Shown: piece by piece, positions 10,255 to 20,424 of the stretch
Numbering within the stretch: the first letter of the stretch is position 1
How the letters are laid out: each line of letters starts with the position of its first letter
From: Eimeria necatrix
Taxonomy: Eukaryota > Apicomplexa > Conoidasida > Eucoccidiorida > Eimeriidae
Assembly (NCBI RefSeq): GCF_000499385.1
Contig: NW_013652451.1
Coordinates: 1-32,500 of the forward strand
DNA length: 32,500 nucleotides
Reading direction: 5' to 3'
Notes under the pieces: generated by a model
Seen by the model: the letters and a program-made list of their open reading frames with translations, nothing else
The model's database searches: none
Told to the model about the DNA's origin: nothing
Translations under genes and position numbers: made by a program

Positions 10255-10440
10255 GCAATCCCTTCCCTATATTCCCAAGAAATAAAACATAAAGACAAAA
10301 ACCTTGCAAAGCAACAGCAGCAGAAGCAGCAGCAGCAGCAGCTGCTGCTGCTGCTGCTGCATCTGAGAGCACAGAGACAACGTAGGTAAGAGGCGAAACT
10401 AAAGAAGGCATCGTGGGGCCCCCAAAGCACTCACTTTACT

Positions 10441-10775
10441 CTGCATGCATGCATGCATGCATGCATGCATGCATGCATGCATGTCCAAGTGCATGCATGC
10501 ATGCATGCATGCAAAAAGGCGCATGCATGCACGGGTGCATGCAAAAGTGCATGCGCGCTGCATGCATGCATTCTGTGCATGCAAAAGCATGCGTTCCCGT
10601 GCATGCGTTTTGTGCGCATGCGTTCTGCATGCATGCGTTTGCATGCATGCGTTTTGCATGCAAAAGGCATGCATGCGTTTGCATGCAAAAGGCATGCATG
10701 CGTTTTGCATGCGTTTGCATGCATGCATGCATGCATGCATGCGTTTGCATGCATGCGTTTTGCATGCATGCGCTG
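10441..10775. repeat. TGCATGC array
   Basis: Dense TGCATGCA copies: a pure tetranucleotide run at 10443-10480, then units such as GCATGCGTTT and GCATGCAAAAGGCATGCATG to 10775. TGCATGC is a known over-represented promoter element and ApiAP2 target in apicomplexans, but this array is just beyond the 3' end of the minus-strand gene. Confidence 0.9.
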
Positions 10776-10777
10776 CG

Positions 10778-10886
10778 CTACAGATGAATGTCTGTACAGT
10801 TTTTGCGGCAGCTGCCGAGCAGTGAGTAGCAGCAAATGGGTCTGAGAGCGTTATCTCCCCCCAGAGCTTCTATGATGTGCTGCTTC

Positions 10887-10952
<66 letters not shown>

Positions 10953-11089
10953 AGGCTGCTGGTGAGGCCGCTGAGGTCCCACTGACTCAAAGCTGAGGTG
11001 TACGTACAGCTCTCCAGCTGCCTCTGTATTTGTCCCTCTTGAGAAGAAGAGACACAAAACCATTTGGGGATGTAAGTTCGTGGGTGTGA

Positions 11090-11134
<45 letters not shown>

Positions 11135-12418
11135 CCCTCTCTTTCGCTTCCTGCCAGAGAGACACAGCGTCTCCTCATCCTCCTCTTCTTCTGTTGTTGC
11201 TGCTGGGTCTTCCTCCGGCGTTGCAGCTGCTGCTGCAGCGCAGGGAGCAGCAGCAGCTGCTGCTGCAGCACCAGGAGCAGCAGCAGCTGCTGCTGCTGCT
11301 TCCGCAGCAGAAGCCATCTCCGCAGCAGCCTGCAAACGGCCGCCTACCCCACTCTTGCTGCTGCTGCTGTTGCTGCTGCTGGCTGTTGCATCCCGCTTCA
11401 ACCCTCCCTGTGTCACCCCCTTCGTAGCAGCAGCAGCTGCTGCAGTTGCTGCGGCAGTTGCTGCAGCAGTTGCTGCAGCAGTTGCTGCAGCAGTTGCTGC
11501 TGCTCCAGCTTCCGATGGTGCATCACTGCTGCGACGCCACGGCCTAGCAGCTGCAGCATCAGCAGCACCAGGCAGTGCAGAAGGCACGCGGGGACCTGCT
11601 GCTGCTGCTGCTGCTGCTGCGGTGGCGCCTGCAGCAGCAGCAGCAGCAGCAGCAGCACTTGTCGAGGGAGACGGCGCTGGGTGCGGCGCAGTTGCTGCAC
11701 TTCTGACAGCAGCAGCTGTTGTTGCGATGGAGGCTGCTGCTGCTGCTGCTGCGTGTCTTGCTGCTAGTCGAATTAGCTGCTGCCTCCTTTCCCGCAGCTG
11801 CTTGTTGGCTTGCTGCAGCTGCTGCGTCACCGCGGCCTGAGCAGCGCATGCACGGAGTGTACGTACACCTCAACAGACACAGGGAATTCTCTCGGGCCCT
11901 GCTGCTCTAGCTGCTCCACCAGCCGCAGCAGCAGCAGCAGCAGCAGCAGCATCCAATAGCGCAGTCGCAGCTGCAGCTCGCGAGCGCTGCAGCAGCAGTT
12001 GCTGCTGCTGCTGCTAGCGCTGCTGCTGCTGCTGCCGCTGCTGCTGCTGCGGCCTCGGCTCAAAACACCCAACCCTACAAGGGCTGCTGTGACACACTGA
12101 ACTGCATTAGCACCTGCAGCAGCAGCAGCAGCAGCAGCAGGACTGCTGCAGCAGCAAAGCCTGCATGCGCTGCAGTAGCAGCAGCAGGTGCTGAAGCAGC
12201 AGCAGGTGTTGTTGCAGCACCGCGACCGGCCGCAGCAGGTGCAGCAGCAGCAGCACACGCCAGCAGCAGCAAAAGCACCGCCATCCGCAGCAGCAACAGC
12301 AGCAACAACAGCAGCAGAAAACCGCGAACACTGCAGCAGCAAGCCTCTTAATCGCCTAGCTAAGTAGCTGCAATCGCAGCAGCAGCAAAACAACGGCTAC
12401 GACAGCAGCAGCAGCAGC

Positions 12419-12452
<34 letters not shown>

Positions 12453-12654
12453 ATACAAAGTGCGAGGCAGCAGCTTACGCGCTCAGAAAGTGTCTTCTCA
12501 GTTTCTGCTTTTGCTGCATCAAGCTCCCGCTGCAGCAGCTTCGCCTTTGCTGCTGCTGCTGCTGCTCGTGCATGCAGCAGCGCATCTAAAGTTTCCAGCC
12601 GGGCCACATTGATGTGCAGCTGCTGCAGCTCCGCCTGTATAGACACTCCATGTG

Positions 12655-12696
<42 letters not shown>

Positions 12697-12755
12697 TGCT
12701 GTTGTTGCGAGCACCTGGCGTCCTACGCCCCTCTGCTCCGCCTTCAGCAGCAGCG

Positions 12756-12794
<39 letters not shown>

Positions 12795-13230
12795 GCCCGA
12801 TGCTGCTGCCTCACCCCGTTCTCTTCAGCAGCACTTTTCGCAGCCGCTGCTGCTGCTGTAGGGTCTGACGGGGTCACAACAGCCGCCGCAGCAGCAGCAG
12901 CAAACACGTCAGCAGCAGGAGGGGCAGCAGCAGGGCCCGCAGCTGCTGCTCCAACAGCCTTCCTTGCTGTTACAGCAGCAGCAGCAGCTGCTGCTGCTGG
13001 AGTTGCAAGCGAAGCAGCAACTGCTGCTGGTGGCTGGGAAGAAGCAGCAGCTGCAGACGCTGCGGTTGATGGCGTTGCAGCAGAAGTAACAGCAGCAGCA
13101 GCAGCTGGAGCTGCAGGCACTTCAACTGCAGCAGCAGCAGCAGCAGCAACTGCTGCTTCCTTTGCTGCTGCTGGCGTGCATTCGCAAGTTGAGACGTCAG
13201 GCGTGAGCTCCGCGGGCTTCAGCGTCGGCG

Positions 13231-13269
<39 letters not shown>

Positions 13270-13966
13270 CCAGCAGTTCCTGCTGCTGCTGCTGCTGCTG
13301 CTGCGCTTTTTGCTGCTGTAGTTGCTGTTGCTGCAGTTGCTGCTGCTGCTCTTGCTGTTGGGCATCTCGCTGCTGCTGCTGCTGGTCCCGCTGCTTTGCA
13401 AGTTGCTTCAGATGCTCCTGGCGTTGCTTCATTTGCCGTTCCTGTTGCTGCTGCTGCTGCTGCTCCCGTTTGTGCTGCTGCTGCTGCTGCTGCTTCTCTT
13501 CATCGTCAAAAACAACAACGAGGGATTCTGCGTCTACCCATACGAGTGAGGGGCTACGTTGCTGCTGCTGAACTTGCTGCTGCCAATGCTGCTGCTGCTG
13601 TTCTTGCTGCTGCTGCCGCAGCTGCTGCTGCTGTCGCTGCTGAATCAGCAGCTGTTGCTGCTGTTGCTGCTGCAGCTGCGCCTGCTGCTGTTCTTGGCGC
13701 TGTGCTTGCTGCTGCTCCTGCATGTGCTGCTCCTGCTGCAGGCAAAGCGACTTCTCCTCCTGTTGCTGCTGCTGCTGCTGTTGCTGCCTGAGCTCACGGA
13801 ACTGCTGCACTCGCTGCAGCTTCTGCAGCACTTGCTGCCTCGCCTCCAGCTGCTGCTGCTGCTCGCGCCGCTCCTGCTGCTGCTGCTGCTGCTGCTGCCT
13901 GTAATGCTCCTGTTTCCGCAAAAGCAGCTCTGGCGTCCGGCCATCCTGCTGTTCAGCAGCATGAAC

Positions 13967-14000
<34 letters not shown>

Positions 14001-15084
14001 ATCGGCTGCTGCTGTGCAGGCTCCTGCTGCAGCTCCTGCTGCCATCCCTGTTGCTGCTGCCTCCGCTGCCGCAGCTGCCGCATGCGCTGCTGCGCAGCAG
14101 CAGATAGCTGAGAAAAGAAGGTGCCTTCTGCCTCTACATGTGCTGCTGCTGCTGTTGCTACAGTTGCTGCTGCTGCTGCTGCTGCTGCTGCTCCCGGGGT
14201 CTCTCTTGACGCCGGCGCTGCTGCATCGGTTGCCTCTGGTGCAGTGGCAGAAGCAGCAGCAGGTGCTGCAGCCACGGGAGCAGCAGCAAATGCTGCAGCT
14301 GCAGCATTTGCTGCTGCTCCTGCAGCCGCAGGAGTAACAGCAGACGCTGCAGCCTCACACACTTCAGCAGCAGCAGTTGCTGCAGCCTTATCTGCTTCTG
14401 CCGCAGCGCTTGTGGGAGCTGCAGCAGACACAGGTGTTACCGCTGCTGCAGTCGCTGCTGCAGCAGCAGCAGCAGGCTCTGTTGCAGCAGCTACGGGCGC
14501 TGCAGCAGCAGCAGCAGCTACAGTTGTGTCTAACTGTGCTGCACCTTCAGCTGCCACGGCCAGTGCATCTCCAGAGTTTGCTGCTGCTGCATTAGTACCA
14601 GCTGCTGCAGCAGCATCAGCTGCTGCTGCATCAGCACCAGCTGCTGCTGCAGCAGCATCAGCTGTAGCAACATCATCCGCTGCTGCAGCGGCATCAGCTG
14701 CTGCAGCATCAACTCTAGCTTCTGCTGCAGCAGCATCAGCTGCTGCTGCAGCAGCATAAGCTGCTGCAACATCAGCATCAGCTGCTGCTGCATCAGCACT
14801 AGCTGCTGCTGCATCGGCTTCAGCTACTGCTGCAGCAGCACAAGCTGCTGCTGCTTCAGCATCAGCTTTTGCTGCATCGGCACTAGCGGCTTCTGCATCA
14901 GCACTAGCTGCTGCTGCATCAGCACCAGCTGCTGCAGCAGCATTAGCTGCTGCTGCATCAGCGTCAGCTGCTGCATCAGTATCCTCTGCTGCAGCTGCAT
15001 CAGCAATAGCTGCTGCTGCATCAGCATTAGCTGCTGCTGCATCGACATCGACTGCTGCTGCATCACTCGCTCCTCCTGCAACAT

Positions 15085-15116
<32 letters not shown>

Positions 15117-15185
15117 TGCTCTGTTGTAAGTTCTCCTGCAGGCATATCCGTCGGTGTTTCGGCAGCAACGCCAACAACAAGTGTT

Positions 15186-15220
<35 letters not shown>

Positions 15221-15674
15221 AGCGTCCGGTGCTGCTGCAGCTGCGCCTGTGCTGGTAGTTTCAAGATAGTCTGCTGCGTCTGCTGCCGCCCCTGCAGCAG
15301 CGACTGGAGCTACTGTAGCAGCTACTGCAGCAGCTGCAGCAGCAGCAGCAGCAGCAGCTGCTGCTGCATCAACTGCTGCATGCACGTGCGGTCTGTGTGA
15401 CGGCAATTCTGAAGTGCACTGCGGAGCAGCAGCAGCAGCTGCTGCTGCTGCTGCTGCAGACGTGCTGCTGCTGCGGGCAGATGTGGCCTCTTGCTCGGCA
15501 CTAGTGCCGTGTTGCTGCTGCAGCTGCTGCTGCTGCTGCGGCTGCTGCAGCAGCTTCGGCTGCTGCGTGTGCTGCTGCAGCTCCTGCTGTATGTGCTGCT
15601 GCTCAGCTGCTCTGGGCCAATCAGCAGCAGCTCGCGGCACCCGGCGAGTGCTGCCCCACCGGTTAACTTTGAGT

Positions 15675-15718
<44 letters not shown>

Positions 15719-16024
15719 GCTACTGCTGCTACTGCTGCTGCTGCTGCTGGACTCACCGCGTTGCTGCTCTGGCGAAGACAAGACTTTGCGCAACTGCATT
15801 GGCTGCAGAATCTGCTGCTGCACTTGCTGCTGCTGAGGATTCTCTTGCGGGAAGTGTTGCTGCTGCTTCCGCAGCTGCTGCTGCTGCTGCTGTGCATGAC
15901 GCTGCTCCACCTGTTGCCCCTGCTGCTGCTGCTGCTGCTGCTGTGGCTGCTGCAGCAGCTCCTGTAAACGGGGGCGGCGTGTAGTTGCAGCCGATTCTGG
16001 CCTTGAGCGCCAGTAGCGCTGCGC

Positions 16025-16071
<47 letters not shown>

Positions 16072-16117
16072 CCAATCCATGCGAAGCATCAGGCCCACAG
16101 GGCCTGCTGCTGTCGCC

Positions 16118-16151
<34 letters not shown>

Positions 16152-16244
16152 CTGGCGGCGCTGTCGCTGTTGCGTCGACGAATGAGAGCCTCTAGCTCGT
16201 GCTGCTGCTGCTGCTCCTCAGCGTGTTGCCGCAGCCACATTTGT

Positions 16245-16275
<31 letters not shown>

Positions 16276-16420
16276 CATCCTGCAGAACTTGCTGCGGCTG
16301 CTGCGCCTCTTGCAAGTGCTGCTCCGGATGCATCAGCAGCAGCTGCTGCTGCTGCGCAGCACTATCTGTGCCGTTCACCGTCGCCGCCTCGCTGAGCCGT
16401 GGCGGCTGCTGCAGCAAAAC

Positions 16421-16457
<37 letters not shown>

Positions 16458-16679
16458 ACCGCTTCGTTTTCAAGCTGCCCTTCCTGCTGCTCGCCAGGAA
16501 AATGCTGGTTGCTGCTCAGCAGCCCTGGCGAAGGCAGCAGCAAGAAAGGCTCTTGCTGCTGCTGCAGCTGCAGCTGCTCCGTCAGCTGGTTTTGCAGCTG
16601 CACAAGCAGCTGCTCTTGCTGCTGCGTTTGCTGCAGCGTCTGCTGCAGCGTGTGCTGCTGCTGCGGCGGCGGCGGCAGG

Positions 16680-16711
<32 letters not shown>

Positions 16712-17036
16712 AAACTCCTTTGGGGACGAAAGAAGCTGCGCTAGGGACTTTGAAATCTGTCCTTGCTGCTGCTGCTGCTGCAGCAGCTGCTGCAGTCTTT
16801 GCTGCAGCTGCTCCTGGAGCCGGATGTGGTGTTGCAGCTCATCCTGTTGCTGCTGCTGCATTTGCTGCTGCAGCAAATGTCCCTGCAGCAGCTGCTGCTG
16901 CTTCATATCCTCTTGTTTCCTATTGCAGTCTTGTTGCTGCAGCGGCTGCTGGCGCTGCTGCAGCAGCTGCTGCTGCCCCTTTGGCTGCTGCCACAGCTGC
17001 TGCTCTAACGTCAAGTTTTCGACCTGTTGCATTCCA

Positions 17037-17092
<56 letters not shown>

Positions 17093-17352
17093 AGCCGGTC
17101 GCCGTCCTTGGACTATGCGGTCAGCCATGCTGCGCGGAGCGCTGTAATCAAAGCTGCAGCAGCTGCTGCTGCTGTTGCTGCTGCTATTGATGCTGCAGTT
17201 GCTGCTGCTATTGCTGTAGCTGCTGCTATTCCTGTAGCTGCTGCAGTTGCCGCTGCTACTGCTGCTGCTGTAAGTGCTGCTGCTGTGGGCACTCGTGCTG
17301 CTGCACTCAAATGGGAAGGGCTTCGCCGGGATAACGTGCCTGCTGCTGCTGC

Positions 17353-17394
<42 letters not shown>

Positions 17395-17488
17395 AGGCTG
17401 GGGGCTGCGGGCGTCTCCTGGGGCTCCTCCTGCAGTCTCCGCTGTGATAAGGCCTTTCGCCATACCGACTGTATCCTCCCCTGTAGTC

Positions 17489-17520
<32 letters not shown>

Positions 17521-17641
17521 AGCTTCTGCTGCAGTTGCTGCTGCTGCTGCCGCTGCTGCTGTAGGAGCAGCCTACGCGGTAAGCCTTGTTGCTGCAGCCG
17601 CCGGCATAACTCCCGCTACTGCTGCTGCTGCTGCTGTAGGG

Positions 17642-17676
<35 letters not shown>

Positions 17677-18085
17677 CCGGCAGGGGCTCTCTGGGCTGCA
17701 GCAAGGGGCCCCGCAGCAGCGCCAAGCCGCTGCTGCGGCGCCCTTGGCCTTCATAATAATTTGCTGGGTGGAATGATCTGCTGCTGGCCCTGCTGCTGCT
17801 GTAGTTGCTGCTGCTGCTGCTGTAGTTGCTGCTGCTGCTGCTGTAGTTGCTGCTGCTGCTGCCGCGGTGGCTGCCCTCAAACACTGCGGAGTCACTTGCA
17901 AACACAAACCGCGAGACAGCAGCACCAAACTGCGGGGCCCCGCCGCTGCTGTACCGCCGGCTGCTGCTGCTGCTGCTGCTGCTGCTGCAGTTGCTGCTGT
18001 AGTTGCTGCTGCTGCCGGCGAGGGGAGGGTTGCTGCTGCTCCTGGGGTCGTGATGCTGCGTCGGCAGCAGCTGCTGATAATCCAT
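10778..18085 (-). CDS. Giant Gln/Ser/Ala homopolymer-rich protein, three-exon model
   Basis: I do not recognise the family. Exon 1, 18085-12479, is one 1869-codon frame from an ATG in AAATGG context and ends at a GTAAGC donor, phase 0. Exon 2 (11970-11869: LRLRYWM... to EFPVSVE) and exon 3 (11836-10778: AAVTQQLQQANKQLRERRQQ onwards) follow in phase, giving about 2255 aa. The N-terminus is Ser/Tyr/Arg-rich, the middle Gln-rich, then comes a long Ala-rich part with spaced Asp, then Gln again. A coiled coil (HINVARLETLDALLHARA...KLLQRELDAAKAETEKTL) spans the end of exon 1. Non-repeat islands include SPSLVWVDAESLVVVFDDEE, SGRKRKRG and TYIPKWFCVSSSQEGQIQRQ; they show that this frame is the real one. 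KRKR suggests a nuclear protein, which is inference only. Joining exon 1 to exons 2-3 is less certain than exon 1 itself; they could be two genes. The C-terminal end is unproven. Confidence 0.6.
10787..10800 (+). repeat. Dispersed palindrome, copy 7 (degenerate)
   Basis: AATGTCTGTACAGT, lying at the last codons of the minus-strand frame. Confidence 0.45.
10997..11010 (+). repeat. Dispersed 14-bp palindrome, copy 8
   Basis: GGTGTACGTACAGC. On the minus strand it reads GCTGTACGTACACC and then TCAG, inside exon 3 of the large protein just after QIQRQLES. Removing the 15 bases GTACGTACACCTCAG would keep the frame. Confidence 0.75.
11837..11868 (-). other. Apparent 32-nt intron beginning with the palindrome
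   Basis: On the minus strand GAG|GTGTACG...CTGCTCAG|GCC separates two coding-like segments that lie in different frames. Reading through meets a TGA. Removing exactly these 32 bases joins ...EFPVSVE to AAVTQQLQQ... in phase. Such a length is far below usual intron size, so an error or another splice pattern is possible. Confidence 0.4.
11856..11869 (+). repeat. Dispersed 14-bp palindrome, copy 9
   Basis: AGTGTACGTACACC. On the minus strand its GGTGTACG forms the 5' border of the 32-nt gap in the large protein gene. Confidence 0.8.
12634..12647 (-). repeat. Dispersed palindrome, copy 10 (in coding exon)
   Basis: AGTGTCTATACAGG on the minus strand, read as part of THGVSIQAELQQL in exon 1. It shows that some copies are translated or tolerated in coding sequence. 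Confidence 0.4.
14580..15075. repeat. Ala/Asp-encoding 15-21-bp repeat
   Basis: Units GCTGCTGCATCAGC[AG/CT] recur with 15, 18 or 21 spacing. On the minus strand they encode strings such as ADAAAASADAEAASADAA within the large protein. Confidence 0.7.
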
Positions 18086-18381
18086 TTCTGCTGCTGCGCG
18101 GCGTGCAAGGCTGCTGCTGCTGCTGCTGCTGCTGCTACCCGAGCAGCAACGAAGAGCTTCAACCGCGTGGATACATTAGCGGAGAGACGCAGCGAACTGC
18201 AGCAGCTGCTGCAGGTGCTGCAGTGCAGCAGCTGCAGCAGCTGCAGCAGCTGCAGCAGCAGCGGCCCTATCAGCGGCAGCAGCAGCGACGAGCGGGCTCC
18301 GTATCAAAGGAGTATTTGTTGCTGCTGCGGGCCGAGTAACTTCTGCTGCTGCTGCTGCTAACGCCGCTGCTGCTGCTGGCT

Positions 18382-18691
18382 ATGGCTGTTGACGCTTGTG
18401 GTGCAGCAGCAGCAGAGCAGCAGCTAAAATATGAAAAAATATGTAAATGCGTCGGTCTGTGGATCCTTTTCAATTTCAAACAACAAGTCGAAACATTGAT
18501 TTCCCTTAATTACGGCTCCTCACGCAGCAGCAGCAGCAGCAGCTGCTGCTGCTGCTGCTGGTGCGGGGGCCCTAGTACTGCAGCAGCAAACAATACTCGT
18601 CGCAGCACGGCCTCCAGCTTCTACTGGTGGCTCTCGTCGCATTAATTTTGAGATGCAGCAAATCAAAATACAGCCTTCTGCGCCTAATTAA
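18382..18691 (+). CDS. Possible small two-exon gene
   Basis: Not recognised. ATG at 18382 opens MAVDACGAAAAEQQLKYEKI and ends at a GTAAAT donor after 18442, phase 1. An exon from 18618 (after CCTCCAG) reads in matching phase STGGSRRINFEMQQIKIQPS and on to APN and a TAA at 18689-18691. The product would be 44 aa, divergent to the large minus-strand gene about 300 bases away. The non-repeat residues look coding, but nothing else supports it; it may be part of a longer gene or chance. Confidence 0.22.
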
Positions 18692-19137
18692 GGGAGTTCA
18701 GCAGCAGCAGCAGCTGCTGCTGCAGCAGTTGCGCCGTCGCTGCTGCTGCTGCTCCTGCTGCTGCGACCTCGTGTCTGTGGCTGAAACTTGCTGTGCTGCA
18801 TTCAATTACAAATTATCTGAACTTCCAGGAAACATAAGAGCTGCTGCAGTTCGCCTGCTGCTGCTGCTGCGCCGCTGCTGCGCTCCCCAGGCCGCGCCTG
18901 GCCTTGCTGCTGGTCAGTACCATTAATTGGCGAAGTAGTTTTGCAAATTAGATTAATCAGAAGCTGCAAAGTTTACAAATTAAGTCCTGAGGCCCTGGGG
19001 GGGGCTCAAGGGGTTGCCTTGGGGCCCCAGAGGCCGCGAGCGCCCCCGGGTCCAGCAGTTGAGCGAGCAGCAGGAGCTGCAGGCCGTGCTGCGGCTGGTA
19101 CAGTTTGCTGCTGCAGCACTGGGCTCTCCCAGCAGCA

Positions 19138-19169
<32 letters not shown>

Positions 19170-19226
19170 GGCGGCAGCCCTCGCGACGTGGCCCAGGGGC
19201 CAGCGGTAAGCTTTCTGCTGCTGCAG

Positions 19227-19327
19227 CTAGACTGGAGCTGCTGGAAATGTATGAGTTGCATTATTGGTTTCATTTGCTGAAGCCAGAGATTTGCAAAAGT
19301 CTGGGAAAGGTGTTTTATTTTAATTAA
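19227..19327 (+). CDS. Possible isolated exon
   Basis: After CTGCTGCAG the frame reads RLELLEMYELHYWFHLLKPE and then ICKSLGK, followed by a GTGTTT donor candidate (exon end 19309) or a TAA at 19325-19327. A GTAAGC donor lies just upstream at 19206, so an exon pair is plausible. The helix-like, non-repetitive composition suggests coding. Partner exons are not clear and I do not recognise a family. Confidence 0.22.
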
Positions 19328-19681
19328 AAATGGACAAAAGAAGTTCAGGAAAAGCCCCTAGAGAGGCCTCTGCGGGCTTTTCAGAAACACAAATTGCTGC
19401 TGTGGAGCTGCAGATTGAGCCCTGCTGCAGTTGTGTTCCTGCAGCAATTTAAACCATCTTGCATGCGACTGAGACCCGAAAGTCCAGAAGAAGAAGCAAA
19501 AAGAATCAGCAAAGTTGCAATAAGGATGTAAGACAAGGTCTCAGTGCAAACTTGAATTCAAAACAATGCAAGAAGTGGTTTTCTGCACATACGCCTGTGC
19601 CTTGAGCTGCAGCTGCGGCAGCAGATCTCTTAAGCTGGCAGGATAAGTTCTGCATTTTTACTTTCCTTTTATTTCCCTTTA

Positions 19682-19991
19682 TCAAGAAAGTTCAGTTACT
19701 TCCTTTTTTATTATCCTTCTTCGGCACAGCTCGGTGGCTTCACCAGCCCGGTTTGCTGCTGCGGCCAAGCCCCGCAGCATGCTAGAAATTTGCAAAAGGC
19801 TGCAACAGGAGCTGCTGCAGCGGAGCAAAGTGCTGCTTCTGCTGCTGCTGCTGCTGCTGCTGCAGTTCTCCTGCTGCAGCTTTAACTAAGTCAGCGGAAT
19901 AGCTGAGTGCAGGGAAAGCTGAAGTGGCTCTCGCCAGATCATTCAAATTCTTGTCTGTATCTGTGGCAGTGGCTGCTCCGCCCTGCAGCAA
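19682..19991 (-). CDS. Possible minus-strand exons
   Basis: Two adjoining readings look coding: DTDKNLNDLARATSAFPALS then YSADLVKAAAGEL, and, after TTTGCAAATTTCTAG, MLRGLAAAANRAGEATELCR and on to a TGA near 19682. The junction between them is not settled because phases do not agree for the obvious donor. Family unknown; the opposite strand also has a coding-like reading here. Confidence 0.2.
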
Positions 19992-19999
19992 AATGGAGC

Positions 20000-20226
20000 T
20001 CTCGGGGGCTCTAGTGCTGCAGCGCTCTGGTGCTGCAGCGCTCTTGTTCTGCTGCTCTAGTGCTGCAGCGCTCCAGTGCTGCTGGGCTCTTGTGCTGCTG
20101 CTCTAGCGCTGCAGCCCTCTACTACTGCTGCGCTCTAGTGCTGCTGGGCTCTTGTGCTGCTGCTCTAGTGCTGCTGCGTTCCAGTGCTGCTGCACTCTAG
20201 TGCTGCTGGGCTACTGTGCTGCTGAA
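20000..20226. repeat. GCTCTAGTGCTGCTG minisatellite
   Basis: About fourteen imperfect 15-18-bp units, e.g. GCTCTAGTGCTGCTG, GCTCTTGTGCTGCTG, GCTCCAGTGCTGCTG. The early units carry CTGCAGC in place of CTGCTGG. Confidence 0.85.
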
Positions 20227-20315
20227 GCTGCGCAGCAGCAGAAAAGCCAGAAGCCCCTGGGCGTGGCTACGGGCAAGAGAGCCCGCTAGGGTCTGTGGGA
20301 CTGTGGGGAGTTTGG

Positions 20316-20329
20316 GGTGTATAGACACC
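20316..20329 (+). repeat. Dispersed 14-bp palindrome, copy 11
   Basis: GGTGTATAGACACC, symmetric outer arms with altered centre, 44 bases before a 25-bp inverted repeat. Confidence 0.7.
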
Positions 20330-20372
20330 GCGTCAGCTAGCTGACTCCGCAAGCCTTGAGAAAACTCAGACT

Positions 20373-20424
20373 GACTCCCAAGGAATTAAGATTGAGTAAA
20401 CTCAATCTTAACTTCTTGGGAGTC
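20373..20424. repeat. 25-bp inverted repeat with 2-base loop
   Basis: Left arm 20373-20397 starts GACTCCCAAGGAATTAAG; right arm 20400-20424 ends CTTAACTTCTTGGGAGTC. The arms are complementary apart from two positions, with AA between them. This is not triplet-repeat DNA. Confidence 0.9.

Noticed and set aside
10399..10845. His/Cys/Met-rich frames through the TGCATGC array
   Set aside because: The array is open in several frames on both strands; its four-base period is not compatible with selection on a protein.
12609..13571. Long plus-strand Cys-, Leu- or Ala-rich frames opposite the giant protein
   Set aside because: They are shadows of CAG codons read on the other strand; the non-repeat islands make sense only in the minus-strand frame.
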